From Tachypleus tridentatus (Eukaryota > Arthropoda > Merostomata > Xiphosura > Limulidae): DNA of 64,000 nt. Below, piece after piece: positions 40,601 to 52,130 of the stretch. The position numbers were made by a program, and so were the translations under genes. The stretch lies in assembly GCF_004210375.1 (NCBI RefSeq), contig NC_134825.1, forward strand, positions 62,001 to 126,000. The letters are read 5' to 3'. Numbering within the stretch: position 1 is the stretch's first letter; every line of letters starts with the position of its first letter. Under the pieces are notes generated by a model. It worked only from the letters and a program-made list of their open reading frames with translations, made no database searches and had not been told where the DNA came from.

Positions 40601-43021
40601 GTGAAAATAGACGGTTGATGAATATTTGGCAGGGTGAGGATAGGAGGTTGATAATTACTTGGCTAGGTGAGGATACATGGTTGATGATTACTTGGCTCGG
40701 TGAGAATGAAGGTTGATAATTTCTTGGTTAGGTGAGGATTGAGGTTTGATAAGAACTCTGCTGGTAGTGACTAAATTTTGATAAGAACTCTGCTAGGTGA
40801 TGATAGAAGGTTGATAATTACTTGGCTTGGTGATGAATGAAGTTTTGGTAATAACTCTGCTAGGTAGGGATAGAAGGTTGATTATTACTTGGCCAGGTGA
40901 GGATATATGCTTGAATACTTGGCTAGGTGAGGATAGAAGGTTGATAATTACTTGGCTAGGTAGTGACTGAAGTTTGATAAGATCTCTGCTCTGTAGTGAA
41001 TGAAGTTTGATAATTACTTGGCTAGGTGGGGATAGAAGGTTGATAATTACTTGGCTAAGTAATGACTGAAGTTTGGTAAGAACTCTGCGAGGTGATGATA
41101 GAAGGTTTATAATTACATGGCTCGGTGAGGAAATAAGGTTGATAATTACTTCGCTAGGTAATGATTGAAGTTTGATAAGAACTCTGCTGCGTGAAAATAG
41201 ATGGTTGATGAATATTTGGCAGGGTGAGGATAGGAGATTGATAATTACTTGGCTAGGTGAGGATACATGGTTGATGATTACTTGGATAGGTGAGGATAGA
41301 AGGTAGATAATTACTCGGCCAGGTGAGGTTAGAAGGTTGATAATTACTTGGCTAGGTTTTGAGTGAAGTTTGGAAAGAACTCTGCTAGGTGAGGATAGAA
41401 GGTTGATAATTTCTTGGCTAGGTTATGAGTGAAGTTTGGTAAGAACTCTTCTAGGTGAGGAGAGGAGGTTGATTATTACTTGGCTAGGTGAGGATACATG
41501 GTTGATGATTACTTGGCTAGGTGAGGATAGAAGGTTGATGATTACTTGGATAGGTGAGGATAGAAGATAGATAATTACTTGGCCAGGTGAGGTTAGAAGG
41601 TTGATAATTACTTAGCTAGGTTATGAGTGAAGTTTGGAAAGAACTCTGCTAGGTGAGGATAGAAGGTTGATAATTTCTTGGCTAGGTAGTGACTGAAGTT
41701 TGATAAGAACTCTGCTCGGTAGTGAATTAAGTTTGATAAGAACTCTTCTTGGTAGTGACTGAAGTTTGATAATTACTTTGCGAGGTGAGGATAGAAGGTT
41801 GATAATTACTTGGCTAGGTAATGACTGAAGTTTGGTAAGAACTCTGCTAGGTGATGATAGAAGGTTGATAATTACTTGGCTTGGTGATGACTGAAGTTTG
41901 ATAAGTACTCTATTAGGTAAGGATAGAAAGTTGAATAATTTCTTGGCTCGGTGAGAATGAAGGTTGATGATTACTCAGCTAGGTGAGGATAGAAGGTTGA
42001 TAATTACTTGGCTAGGTGAGGATAGAAGGTTGATTATTACTTGGCTAGATCGTTGATTACTCAGCTAGGTGAGGATAAGAGGTTGATAATTACTTGGTTC
42101 GGTGAGGATAGAAGGTTGATAATTACTTGGCTAGGTGAGGATAGAAGGTTGATTACTTGGCAAGGTGAGGATAGAAGGTTGATTACTTGGCAAGGTGAGG
42201 ATAGAAGGTTGATGATTACTTGGCAAGGTGAGGATAGAAGGTTGATGATTACTTGGCAAGGTGAGGATAGAAGGTTGATGATTACTTGGCTAGGTAATGA
42301 TTGAAATTTGATAAGAACTGTGCTAGGTAGTGACTGACTTTTCATAATAACTCTGCTAGGTAGTGACTGAATATTGAAAAGCACTCTACTCATTAGTGAC
42401 TGAAGTTTGATAATTACTTGGCTAGGTGAGGATAGAAGGTTGATTACTTGGCAAGGTGAGGATAGAAGGTTTGATTACTTGGCTAGGTGAGGATAGAAGG
42501 TTGATTACTTGGCTAGGTGAGGATAGAAGGTTGATAATTACTTGGCTAGGTGAGGATAGAAGGTTGATAATTACTTGGTTAGGTAGTGACTGAAGTTTGA
42601 TAATTAGTATGGAGAGTGAGTGATAGAAGGTTGATTACCAGCAAGGTGAGATAGAAAGGTTTGATTACCAGCTAAAGTGAGGATAGAAGGTTGATTACTT
42701 GGCTAGGTGAGGTAGAAGGTTGATTACTTGGCTAGGTGAGGATAGAAGGTTGATAATTACTTGGCTAGGTGAGGTTAGAAGGTTGATAATTACTCGGCTA
42801 GGTGAGGTTAGAAGGTTGATAATTACTTGGTGAGGTGAGGATAGAAGGTTGATAATTACTTGGTGAGGTGAGGATAGAAGGTTGATAATTACTTGGCTAG
42901 GTGAGGATGGATGGTTGATAATTACTTGGCTAGGTGAGGATGGATGGGTGATAATTACTTGGCTAGGTGAGGATAGAAGGTTGATAATTACTTAGCTAGG
43001 TGAAAAAATAAGGTTGATAAG
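31675..43021 (-). repeat. 33-bp satellite array, right (about 11.3 kb, inverted)
   Basis: This is the same 33-bp satellite read on the minus strand, about 344 units. The visible strand shows GGTGAGGATAGAAGGTTGAT and TAATTACTTGGCTA. It is collinear with left 5276 to ~16526 in reverse, monomer class by monomer class at every place checked. The gap-proximal part 31675-35700 is indel-rich; 35700-43021 is mostly clean. Left counterparts of the clean section are noisy, and the clean left section 15280-16526 pairs with noisy right sequence. It ends against the intron just upstream of the coiled-coil exon. Confidence 0.95.
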
Positions 43022-43102
43022 AATTGCGCATTTTATTTCTGAGCTTTGCTGTTTATGTTTGAAGAACTACTTTATGATATAACTTGTTCCTGTGTTTTGT
43101 AG

Positions 43103-43415
43103 GGATCAAATTTCCAATAAAAACTTCCATGAAACTATCCAGAAATTGGAGCAGAAGTTTGTGGAATTGATAGAAAAGCAGCTTGATGAACACTCTCAAA
43201 GAATGACAGCAGAGCTCCAAGCCAGTCTACGAGAATGTTTCCAAACGTGTCAGCAACAGCTGAACTTACAAATCAAAGAACTTCTAGAGGGCCAACTTCA
43301 GGCCCTGGAGAACCAGCTGTCTATCAAGTTTAGACAGCAGATGGATGACTTCGAACAGAAGATATGTTGTAAGTTAGATGAATTTACAGAACAGTTAAAT
43401 AATGACTCGGAGTAA
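43103..43415 (+). CDS. Last exon of an unidentified coiled-coil protein, right copy
   Basis: The exon starts after acceptor TTTTGTAG at 43095-43102 and ends at TAA 43413-43415: one leading base, 103 codons and the stop. The peptide is identical to the left copy: a Q/E/L-rich coiled coil, including the stretch IKELLEGQLQALENQLSIKF, with an acidic tail ending NNDSE. It is a C-terminal fragment only; an apparent start a few codons upstream would be a GTG inside the intron, so it is not a complete small gene. The gene runs toward mitoferrin, tail to tail, with stops about 3.2 kb apart. Upstream lies about 80 bp of unique intron and then the satellite. I cannot name the family. Confidence 0.78.
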
Positions 43416-46400
43416 CTTGTTCTTTCTTTCTTTCAGTTTCATGTTTTTTAGGTGGATTGTACATCCATTAGATAAATTATTGTAAAAAGTACACCTGTTT
43501 TGATAAAATGTTCAGAATTTTAGTAAGAAATCCTCTCTTTATCAGAGACTATTATGACTATTTATTGAAACTTTGTGGGACTGTTTTGCTCTTGAACAAG
43601 GAAATTGAAGTCTTCCAACAGTCACATTTACTTTGTTTTCAGTAATTTTTAATACAACTAGGTATACAGAAATTAGCAAAATATTCATGTTACACTAAAA
43701 GATGCATCACTGATGGCATGACGATGAGTTTTATCAGGTTGGCCACGGAACAACATGGATGTGGTACATTGTGGTATTGAACCTGTTAGGTTGTTTGAAA
43801 GGACTTTTTAAAATGTAACTTTTTCTTTTTTTTTATCAAACAACACGAGCTGGGTGACTACATGAGCTCATTACTTAATAACATAAGATTTGGAATAATA
43901 TTAAGTAATAATTAAACTCTAATTTTGGTGAGTCATGTCACTAATGAATTAATAATAATGATAGTAATATTTTGAGTATATGATCTATTGATTAAGTTTT
44001 GTGACACTAATAACTGTCTGTTGGAAATTAGTTGTATGAACTAATAGCTCAGTTCTTCAGCTGTAGTTATGGTTGGTTTAAATAAGTGAATGTAAAGAAA
44101 ACTGTCACAACATTTGAACTCTTGGAATGTTTTATGTGTGATCTTATGGTTCTAGAAATTAATGTACCGGTACAATGAAACTTTTTCAAAAGTATATGTT
44201 GACAAGAAGTTGGAGCTATGTGTGTGCCAGACCCATGCTAGAGAACCTGGTATACTTTCCAACCAGAACTGTTAAGTATTGACCAATCAGCTATTGGGAT
44301 GTTTCTAAAATTGGGTATCAAGGTTTACCAGCAAATTCAACTCAATAGATGTGACCTTATTGAAGTCCAAAGACAAGGTCAACTGTATTTCTGATAGAAA
44401 AAAGTTGAGAAATTAAAATGTTTTTTTACGAGAAGAAATGCAGCCAGTTTTTGTAAACCAAATTTTCTACTTCAGACTGTAGTCTGCTTTCTATGTTTTG
44501 GCAAAGCGTAATTATTTTTTTAAATCAAAATTCTTACATTTTGAAGCAGCAGAAGATTTATTCAGTAGTTTACTCAACGTTTTGACGTTTAGGGTATTTA
44601 ATATTTTTAAAGATACAAGAGAGCACTTTGAACCATAAAAAGTAATTCTGTGACTCAAATACATTTACAGAAAACATCACTAGGTGGAAGTTTTGGGTAT
44701 AGAATAGTAATAGGTCATGTTTTACCACCTTCTGCATGTTAGCACACATCCAAAACAAACATTAAATATACGTTTATTTATTTATAAAGAATTAACACAT
44801 CAGATAAAGTACAAACATTTCTCTTATAGGCAAATTTCATCTTTTTGCTAATAAATGACTTTTAAAATAAAGGAATGTTCTTTTTTTAAGGAACCAAGAA
44901 AATTTCTACTAATCAATGCCATGTGCTTATAGAAGCTAATAACTAAACATATAATTCTGAGTAACTCAAACAACCAGTTCTTGAAAATTACTGAAAGCAA
45001 TCCTGTTGGTAAATTGACTTAATCTGTGACCACTACAGAGGTGTCGACAAAATGATGGTTTCATGTTGTAGAAAAGTATCTCCTAAAGTTTGCCAGTAAA
45101 GGAAAATTTCAGGTCTTATTATGTACTATCAATGTAATTTATGATGCCTTGGAAAAGGTAATCATAATTAAACAATTAGCTCCACTGATTATTGCTTGTT
45201 CCTATGTACAGCTCATATCTTTTCTGGCTTTACCCTATTAATGGAAATTACTTCTTACAACTTACATGTGGTTTATTATCTTGTTATCTAGCAAGCTTCA
45301 GAACTGTAAAAACCTTACTCTTTTGGCAGATGTTCTTGAGAAAGGCACACATCTTTAGAAAACTTTAGCTATTCTTGTTTCAGTTCTAAATCAAAACAAC
45401 AGAAAGAAACTGAAGGGACAATTAAAATATTGTATATTTGAAAAATAACCTTTGACAAGTTATCGTGTTTAAAAAAAATTAACACATTGCTGAATTAGGA
45501 AAGAAAATGCTTTGTAAGATGTTTAAAAAATATCTCGATTCCCCCTTAGACATTCCACTTCTTTTGACTTCAGTAACTGAAAAGAAAAAGATTGTTGTTA
45601 ACAAGTATACCAATCGATAGTGAGAAGTTCTGTCATTTTTACCATGGATTAAACACTGATACTAGAAGTAAATCAATGAACAATACATATACTGTGACTT
45701 AACCACTAAACTGAAGGCACATAACATAATTGCGAGCTGGTTTTATAAGTTCACCTCAGTTTCACTGCAAAGTGATCCTTTTACTAGGCAGTGATCACAG
45801 AGATAATGATACTAATAATCCTTATAGAGCTTAGCTGGAGGATAGGAATCTGTAAGTTACAAATATGTTAAAACTTATGACGTTTAGTTACAGTACTTAT
45901 CTCTCTCTTTATCCCATTGCTTTAGACAGTTTAACTTCAAAATTCAATAGTAACTTTTATATCAAGCAGACAATATTTTACACATAAAAGTAGGAAAACT
46001 AATATTATAGTCTACCACCAATTCATCATTAAAATTTATAAGTACAAAATTAAGAGATGTTTCTTAACACAATTCTTAAGTTGCTCCACCTTCAGAGCCA
46101 GGCTTGGAGAAGGATGTTTACACAGTGTGTTAAGAATCATATAAAACAGCAAAGGCAGAACTGAACTGAGCAGCAGCCCACCAGGAACTGTGACGTAGAA
46201 CTAGAAATGCTAAGAGAAGACATGTTATAAATATTATCTGACTAAAAAAACTGCACTGTGGTTTATCAAGCTAGTTCATAACTTCAACCTGATAAAAGAT
46301 GTCAGTGAAACATTTAGAAACACAACAGAACTGTTTAACAATACTGTCAAATCAAAGAACAGTAAACTTTGTATTTCATGTAATCTAAATCAAATTATTG

Positions 46401-46635
46401 AGGTCTTAAATAGAGTAATATTCTAGTATTCATTGTATTATAACAACGTAATGACAATATTCTAATGTTTATTGTATCATGGCAATATTAAAGTTCTGAT
46501 TAGAATACAATAGCATATATCTCATAATGACAACATATGTTCACTAATTAAGAAAACAAGAATGATGTAGCAAACAGCGCAATCCATGACCACCAATAAA
46601 CTATAATCATATTAGAACAATTTATGCCTACCCTT
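43416..46635. other. Intergenic stretch between convergent genes, right copy
   Basis: This AT-rich DNA is nearly identical to the reverse complement of 1670-4881 and holds the two converging 3' UTRs. Small differences from the left copy are scattered: a CCGG at 44168 where the left copy lacks one G, extra or missing T/A bases in homopolymer runs, and occasional substitutions. No gene, SINE or RNA structure is recognised. Confidence 0.7.
46468..46473 (-). promoter_or_regulatory. Candidate polyadenylation signal of mitoferrin (right copy)
   Basis: AATAAA on the minus strand, about 163 bases past the mitoferrin stop, corresponds to 1832-1837 in the left arm. It is tentative for the same reason: the sequence is very AT-rich. 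Confidence 0.35.
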
Positions 46636-47234
46636 TCACATGGGTGTTGGAGCTACACCAATAGTACCCGTAGCTGCTGTTGGTAAGAGATCTTCCTGCA
46701 ATGGTGTTGGGCTTGACTGATCAACAGTTTGGTCATTTAAAGTGTGTCTACACTGAAGCACGTATTTGAAAAATTCATAAACTGACCATGCCACTGCCGT
46801 CGAGGGCACCTGTGAAACTACTCGTGCTTGTAAGCCTTGGAAATAGCCTTTCAAACCTTTGAACTTGTACACGGTCACTGCTGCATTAAATAAGCCATTA
46901 GCGTGGGATTTTTTATCACATGAAGAGTTTCACGTTCTTGGGTGTTTAGTAAAGTCTTACACACGTCCAGTGGGGTAGTCACGGCAGCTGCAAATGCTCC
47001 AGCTACAGCCCCGACACCATGTGAGCCGTGGGACTGTGCGTCCGTTTTCATTTGTTACGTTTTGCATAAACTCATAGGTCATAAAGTGAATACTCTGGAA
47101 GGGGATGTTCATGGACAATTGGGTGGAGTAACTGCGATAGAATGCTCTTACACCTTCTCTCTGCCATATTCTTCTCACACAATCAATGGTGTTTCTGTAT
47201 GGGCTAGAGAACATCTGCATTCTTTGCTTGATAA
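46636..47234 (-). CDS. Mitoferrin last exon (exon 4), right copy
   Basis: On the minus strand this exon starts after acceptor TTTTCAG, completes PTDVIK across the splice, carries the third signature PLDVCK, and ends ...[11 protein letters not shown] and TGA at 46636-46638. The C-terminal part includes [20 protein letters not shown] and [10 protein letters not shown], typical of the last mitoferrin repeat. It is 599 bp, three short of the 602 expected. Each missing base lies in a homopolymer: A at 47044-47047, G at 47009-47012, A at 46909-46914. The frame is therefore wrong for about 130 bp between the first and last of these and then recovers. The left copy is intact at all three, so I read them as consensus errors and the gene as functional. 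Confidence 0.92.
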
Positions 47235-47498
47235 CTGAAAATTGAAGTTAGTTCATCATTAATCCAAACATATAACTATGAATCACACACACACACAAAA
47301 GGCTTAAGCGTATACATTATTAGAAAAAGTATACATGCCACTAAAACATATACTCTATCCTAGAACATCTATAACTTTCTACTGGTAGCACCTTTTGTAA
47401 AAATTCTGATATAAATTAACTGTTATTACCATAACAGAATCAACATAATTAGGGTTACGCACATCAGTTACGTTCTCACACAAAGATAGTCATCTTAC

Positions 47499-47555
47499 CA
47501 TCTGTTGGAGTCATCACTGCATCATGGACCAATGTTGCTAAACAACCAGCAGCTC
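47499..47555 (-). CDS. Mitoferrin exon 3, right copy
   Basis: This 57-bp exon has acceptor TTTACAG and donor GTAAGATG on the minus strand, and is identical to left 746-802. It follows exon 2 in phase 1 and leads into exon 4 in phase 1. It encodes the start of the fourth transmembrane helix region of the carrier, including HDAVMTPTD, which ends in the first part of the second carrier signature. The intron to exon 4 is 264 bp and the intron from exon 2 is 781 bp. Confidence 0.9.
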
Positions 47556-48336
47556 CTGTAAACAAAGTTTCAAGCATAAATAGCAGCTTGGAAAGTTCAC
47601 CAAATCTTATTAAGAATTTGTTACTTCCTAGGATTACGCCCATCTTATTCAAGAATTAAGTGCATTGAGTGACATAGTGTTTTCACGCCCAACAAATTTT
47701 AAAAATGTTGTTTGCCAGAAATACATTTTCTGACATGTATACACACTAGGATGTACAAATGCACCTAACATCCCAGCTTTCTCCAAAGGTGAAAACTAAA
47801 AGTTCTAATTTACTTAAGATATAAGAATAGTTCAGCTATTTTCTGTATACCATCTGGAACTGGATACCTGTAAAACTTACTAAATTTATTCATTGTGTAA
47901 GAATAAATTGTTGTTAAATGCAAGTCTAGTCTCCACTATGTGCATTAAAATGAAAGTATTAGCTGTATAAACCCTCAGACTTACTGAGGGCATTTTCAAC
48001 AATACTGAAAATAAAACTACACTATAGGCTATATGTGTTTCAGTGTTACAATTTACACACACACACCAGGGGGCTAATAAATTCTAGTGTAAATTCAAAG
48101 CTACGAGTTTTGCTTGCTGGTGGGAATCAAACCTGAACTTTCTGCAGATGTACCTGCAGATGTCATTTTAAGAAGCCAATCTGGATTCTTAACCTAAGTT
48201 ATTTTTTACCCTTACACTGATTATCAATAGTTTGTCCATTTAAAAGATGTAAACTACTACATCTTGACTTCTTATGCTAGAATCTTGAGGCAACTGGAAA
48301 AAATTTAGACAATTTGACACAGTAACAAATTTTTAC

Positions 48337-48562
48337 CTTGAGAAACTGGACTATGGGCTCCAGTTTCAGTACCACTGAAAACTCGCTTCATTTTTTCGTA
48401 ACAAGAAAAGTATAGTGCATGTGCGGGCCCTGCTCCGCAAACTACAGCACTCATTCCTCGGACAGGTCGAAAAACTCCTTCAAACCTGACCATTTTGTAC
48501 AAACCTTCTGATAGTGAATGGTAGGTGGCCTTAGGATTTGGTTGAAGACTCTGCATCCTTGT
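48337..48562 (-). CDS. Mitoferrin exon 2
   Basis: On the minus strand the exon begins after acceptor CTCTCCAG and ends at donor GTAAAAAT: 226 bp, 75 codons plus one base. It encodes TRMQSLQPNP, then the matrix loop with FEGVFRPVRG, and then GAGPAHALYFSCYEKMKR, the highly conserved helix-2 region that distinguishes mitoferrins (GAGPAHA-YF-YE) from other carriers. It joins exon 1 so that PLDSVK is followed directly by TRMQSL, as in known mitoferrins. It lies just outside the inverted repeat, so it is present once in the window. Confidence 0.93.
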
Positions 48563-49057
48563 CTGGAGAGAAACAGTGAAAATAAAACCTAGAGTTTCAC
48601 CTTGATTTTTGTAACTCCTGCCCTTACAGCTCTTTTACATGTGACACAGTATCACCTTAACACAGTTTTGTAAGGTTAGTGATATCCAAGCCAATTATTT
48701 TAACAGATACTTACTGAATCACAAACATGGCAATGTGCATTACTTATAGTATACATTAGTATATTAATGAGGCCCTTAGAATACACAATATATTACACCT
48801 CTTACATTATCAGTGCCTAGAATTAAATACAGAATAAACAAAAACACGACATAAAGAATTGGAAATAAAACCACATGTAGAGAGCAAGATAATAAAATAA
48901 TTTGTAACGTTAAAAACTTAAAAATAGAACAATTTTACTAAGAAAATAAATGTAATATAATCAGTAAACTTTATAGAGAAATACAAGATAGAAAGAATGA
49001 GTGTATATTAACAATCTAGACAAGGCAAGGGTTAAACAGATATAAATAAAATCGTAC

Positions 49058-49177
49058 CTTCACTGAGTCTAATGGATAAATAATGCAGTGTTCCATAATA
49101 CCTGCTGCAGCTCCTGCAATCATGTGGATCACAGAGTTATTGGAAGGTAAATATTCATAATCGTCAGTATTCCATTC
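49058..49177 (-). CDS. Mitoferrin exon 1 (or first conserved coding exon)
   Basis: On the minus strand the open part encodes [16 protein letters not shown] and then [20 protein letters not shown], completing the first carrier signature PLDSVK before donor GTACGATT at 49057. DDYE-LP followed by H-M-AGA-AGI-EH is the usual mitoferrin N-terminus. From here the four exons give about 334 residues, close to the family's usual 340-380. The start is unsettled: an in-frame TGA (49178-49180) directly precedes the first codon, and the nearest ATG on that side is out of frame. Either a short upstream exon supplies the start and splices at CTGAG near 49177, or a small consensus error hides it. Confidence 0.85.
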
Positions 49178-51289
49178 TCAGAATTGTCCTGGTACAGTCA
49201 GCAGGTCGAATACTGTGTGTAAACATATAAGGTTAGACTGTCTCCAATACAACCAAAACTATAGCTCATCATACGAGACAACCTTTCTTGTGTGAACATT
49301 TGATTACTGTTGTATTTCCCATTAATAAACAAATAAATATTCCTGAACTTTGTGATTTTCAAGTAAACATACATAAAATTGTGTATTAAGTGTACAATCA
49401 GTGAAGTTTATCTTTTCTTTCAATTACTGTCATTAATTATCAGTGTGATGTTAAAACAGGTAAAATGCAAATTGTAATGGAATAAGATATAATTTTAAAT
49501 ATAAACCTAAATTTTCAATTATATTTCATACTTCAAGTCATTTCTATTTATTTTAAAAATAATGAAGCCTTTTCTGGCATAAAAAAGTTTAACTATAATG
49601 TTAAAAGTTATAATTTTCCAAAATGAAAATAATTCTGACAGGTACTTCCATAACTGCCTTACTAAATAAACTGTTGGGATAGAATTAAAATCTGTTATGG
49701 TTTATGTGGGAATATTCTGTAAGTTTTTGTGAAATTCCATGAACCTGTAAGATGATTCTGACTGATCAGCAATGATCTACGACTGAGAAATGCTAACACT
49801 ACACTTCTATTCCAATACTAAGTACTCTAGACGAGACAAAAACTTTTCCCTACAGCTGTTGGGTCTTGTTCAAGTTATAACACACATTACAGATGGTTTT
49901 GCATTAGCAGTAGTTCTGAATATGTTTTAAATTTGTTTAGTGTGTTATTTATGAACTTAAAATGGTGAGTTTTTTTAAATTTCTTAAAAACAATGTGTTG
50001 TAACTTTTAGGAACCTCGACATTTAGGAAAACAAAATTTATTTTTAAGTATGGCAACACAGATAATTGTCTTTTAAAAAGTCAAGAACAACCCAGTGAGT
50101 GTGACAAGATGAGGCTGAAATTTAACCTTTATTAATTTTATTTTAACAATCCGTGAAATAAGATGTAGTTAGAAGGTAAATAACAACATCTTGTGATGTG
50201 TAAAATCACATTATATGTGCATGATTCAGTGTTAACAAGGCCAGGACTCATCAAACCAGTTACAATATGATAGACATAATACAGGTACAGGTGCCATATA
50301 TATATAATATTCCTTTCTAATTACATAAGGCAGTTTTCATAAAGTAAAAAAAAGTCCACACAGAAGTATTATTTCAGTAATTAAAACCTAATTAAGTGTT
50401 GCATTTGTACACAAACATAAAATATTAAACACATTTGATCCTGGTTATTAAGGAGAAACAAATAGTAACAACAAATGATAACTAACAGTTATTTGTAACT
50501 GGAACATCAGAGTTGATTAATCCCATATATAGTTTCATTACTGACTCAAAAAAAAACTAAATAATCTTTCTGAAGTTTGACAACATACAGAATATCACAG
50601 ACATCCACATTTGACCTATTTCAGCAAATGTAAGTATCAAAAGAAAAACAACTAGGACAACCATCCATACGTGAACTAATGATTAATATAGCAAATGTTG
50701 ATTTATGCACACACAATGTTTATACAGATTATTTATTTATACACAGTTAATCAGAATACTCTTAATTTTTTTTTTATGGAGAACAATAAATCAAAACTTA
50801 TAGTTCACCTTGTGGATGCAATTTAATGATACCAATATTATTAGATCTTCATGTTAAAAATGTTTTATATAATTAAACTGCTCACAGCTACCCTAACAGG
50901 TGATTTTTTTAACATATTTAAGAATCAACACATGACCAGACCAGGATTACTTGCCAATGACAATCACCCACCAGACTTCCATCAATACTCTCCAACCTTA
51001 CCTAAAGAAGTACATAACATCGTAATTATTATAAAATAGTACAACATGAATATAATTAGGCTCCCAAATGAAATGTTCCTGTGTCAAAAGTTAAACCATT
51101 TGTCAGTCTAAGCTTGTTGGTTTGTTCATGTTTCTACAGAAAAAAATAAAATCCAGATATTCAGTAACCAGTTTTAACACAGTTTTCATTGCTCGTACTT
51201 CGACGATACAAATAAATTACACAGAATTTAAAACAAACAGATTAAAATATATTTAAGAAATTTGTTTTTGTCTACTTTTCACTTACTTC

Positions 51290-51381
51290 CTATATTCTTG
51301 TCTCACAACAAGCAAGGTCGGTTACCTCTACCGTAGAAAATGGGAACACGCTACATGTACTGTCCACATGAAAGCAAACAC
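51290..51381 (-). other. Doubtful exon-like segment upstream of mitoferrin
   Basis: On the minus strand an acceptor-like CATTTACAG is followed by an open stretch of about 30 codons (including VEVTDLACCETRI) ending in TAG at 51290-51292; a strong donor-like GTAAGTG follows three bases later. It could be a non-coding first exon of mitoferrin, a terminal exon of an unknown gene, or chance. No similarity is recognised. Confidence 0.2.
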
Positions 51382-51825
51382 CTGTAAATGAAGAGAAATG
51401 AAAGAAACTGTTTCACAGCTGAGAACACTTCTGTACACTAACTACACATATTGTGCACTATGGACACGCAATAACCTACATAACTGTTATTTAGTTTTTA
51501 CATATTTCACATAAAACATGTTAAAACAATATACAACGTAAATATTCAATAATTAAATGAGGCAAACTTGCACAAACTGAAAACATCAACCAGTGCAACA
51601 AGGTCTGCCTTCAAAACTGAACAAGATGTTATCATGATACTTGGACAAGTAGTGCAATGGTAGAACAATGGAACAGACTGGCTCGGTTACTGCACTTAGT
51701 GGTAACATACACAATATTTGGTTGGTCTAAACTTGTTCTTTTGATTCATTTGTACAAAAAACATTTTACTCTTCTAAACAGCTATTTTTACAAATCTCTC
51801 CAGTAAAGTCTCAATAATGAAAAAA

Positions 51826-51848
51826 CATATATATATATATACATATAT
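51826..51848. repeat. (TA)n microsatellite
   Basis: A short alternating AT run interrupted once by C. A similar one is at 53658-53674. Confidence 0.85.
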
Positions 51849-52071
51849 CGTTAAACTGAAGTTTAATGACACTTAGCAAACCCTTGAGATGTACCCTCAC
51901 CATTTTCATTTGTTATAAGATTTTAACAGGAACCTCACAGAAAAGTCTAATTAGTTAAACTAGATCTTTCAAGAGGTTGAGGAGATGTGTACACCATTTA
52001 TAGTTGTGGTTAATGTGTTATTATGTTTTATTTAGACAAATTAAGGAGACTTCTTATACACTAAATTTGTG

Positions 52072-52130
52072 TTATGCACAATGAGCTATCCATACTGTGC
52101 CCACTACAGGGAACTTAGTGTTATTAGCCC
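52072..52130 (+). mobile_element. Degraded SINE fragment
   Basis: The segment around GAGCTATCCATACTGTGCCC and ACTACAGG aligns loosely with the element at 55081-55185 (CGAGCTATTCGTG..., CACCACAGG). Both resemble a short interspersed element I associate with chelicerate genomes. It is heavily diverged, and the open frame across it is not a gene. Confidence 0.4.

Larger units (their letters stand above)
31675..48295 (-). repeat. Right arm of the ~16.6-kb inverted repeat
   Basis: This is the reverse complement of left 1 to ~16526 (16,621 against 16,526 bases; the shortfall is spread over small deletions in noisy satellite). It carries the same order of satellite blocks, coiled-coil exon, intergenic DNA and mitoferrin exons 4 and 3. 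Identity ends only because the left partner runs out at the window edge: right sequence beyond 48295 continues smoothly into mitoferrin exon 2. Confidence 0.9.

Noticed and set aside
5276-43021. Telomeric or centromeric array
   Set aside because: The unit is not telomere-like, and the array lies between genes on one side and a gap on the other. Nothing shows centromere function.
43092-43415. Coiled-coil frame as a complete small protein
   Set aside because: Its apparent start is a GTG inside the intron; an acceptor site at 43095-43102 and the phase show that it is a terminal exon.
46636-47234. Calling either mitoferrin copy a pseudogene
   Set aside because: Every frame break in one copy is intact in the other, and splice sites and signatures are conserved. 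Consensus error explains this better.
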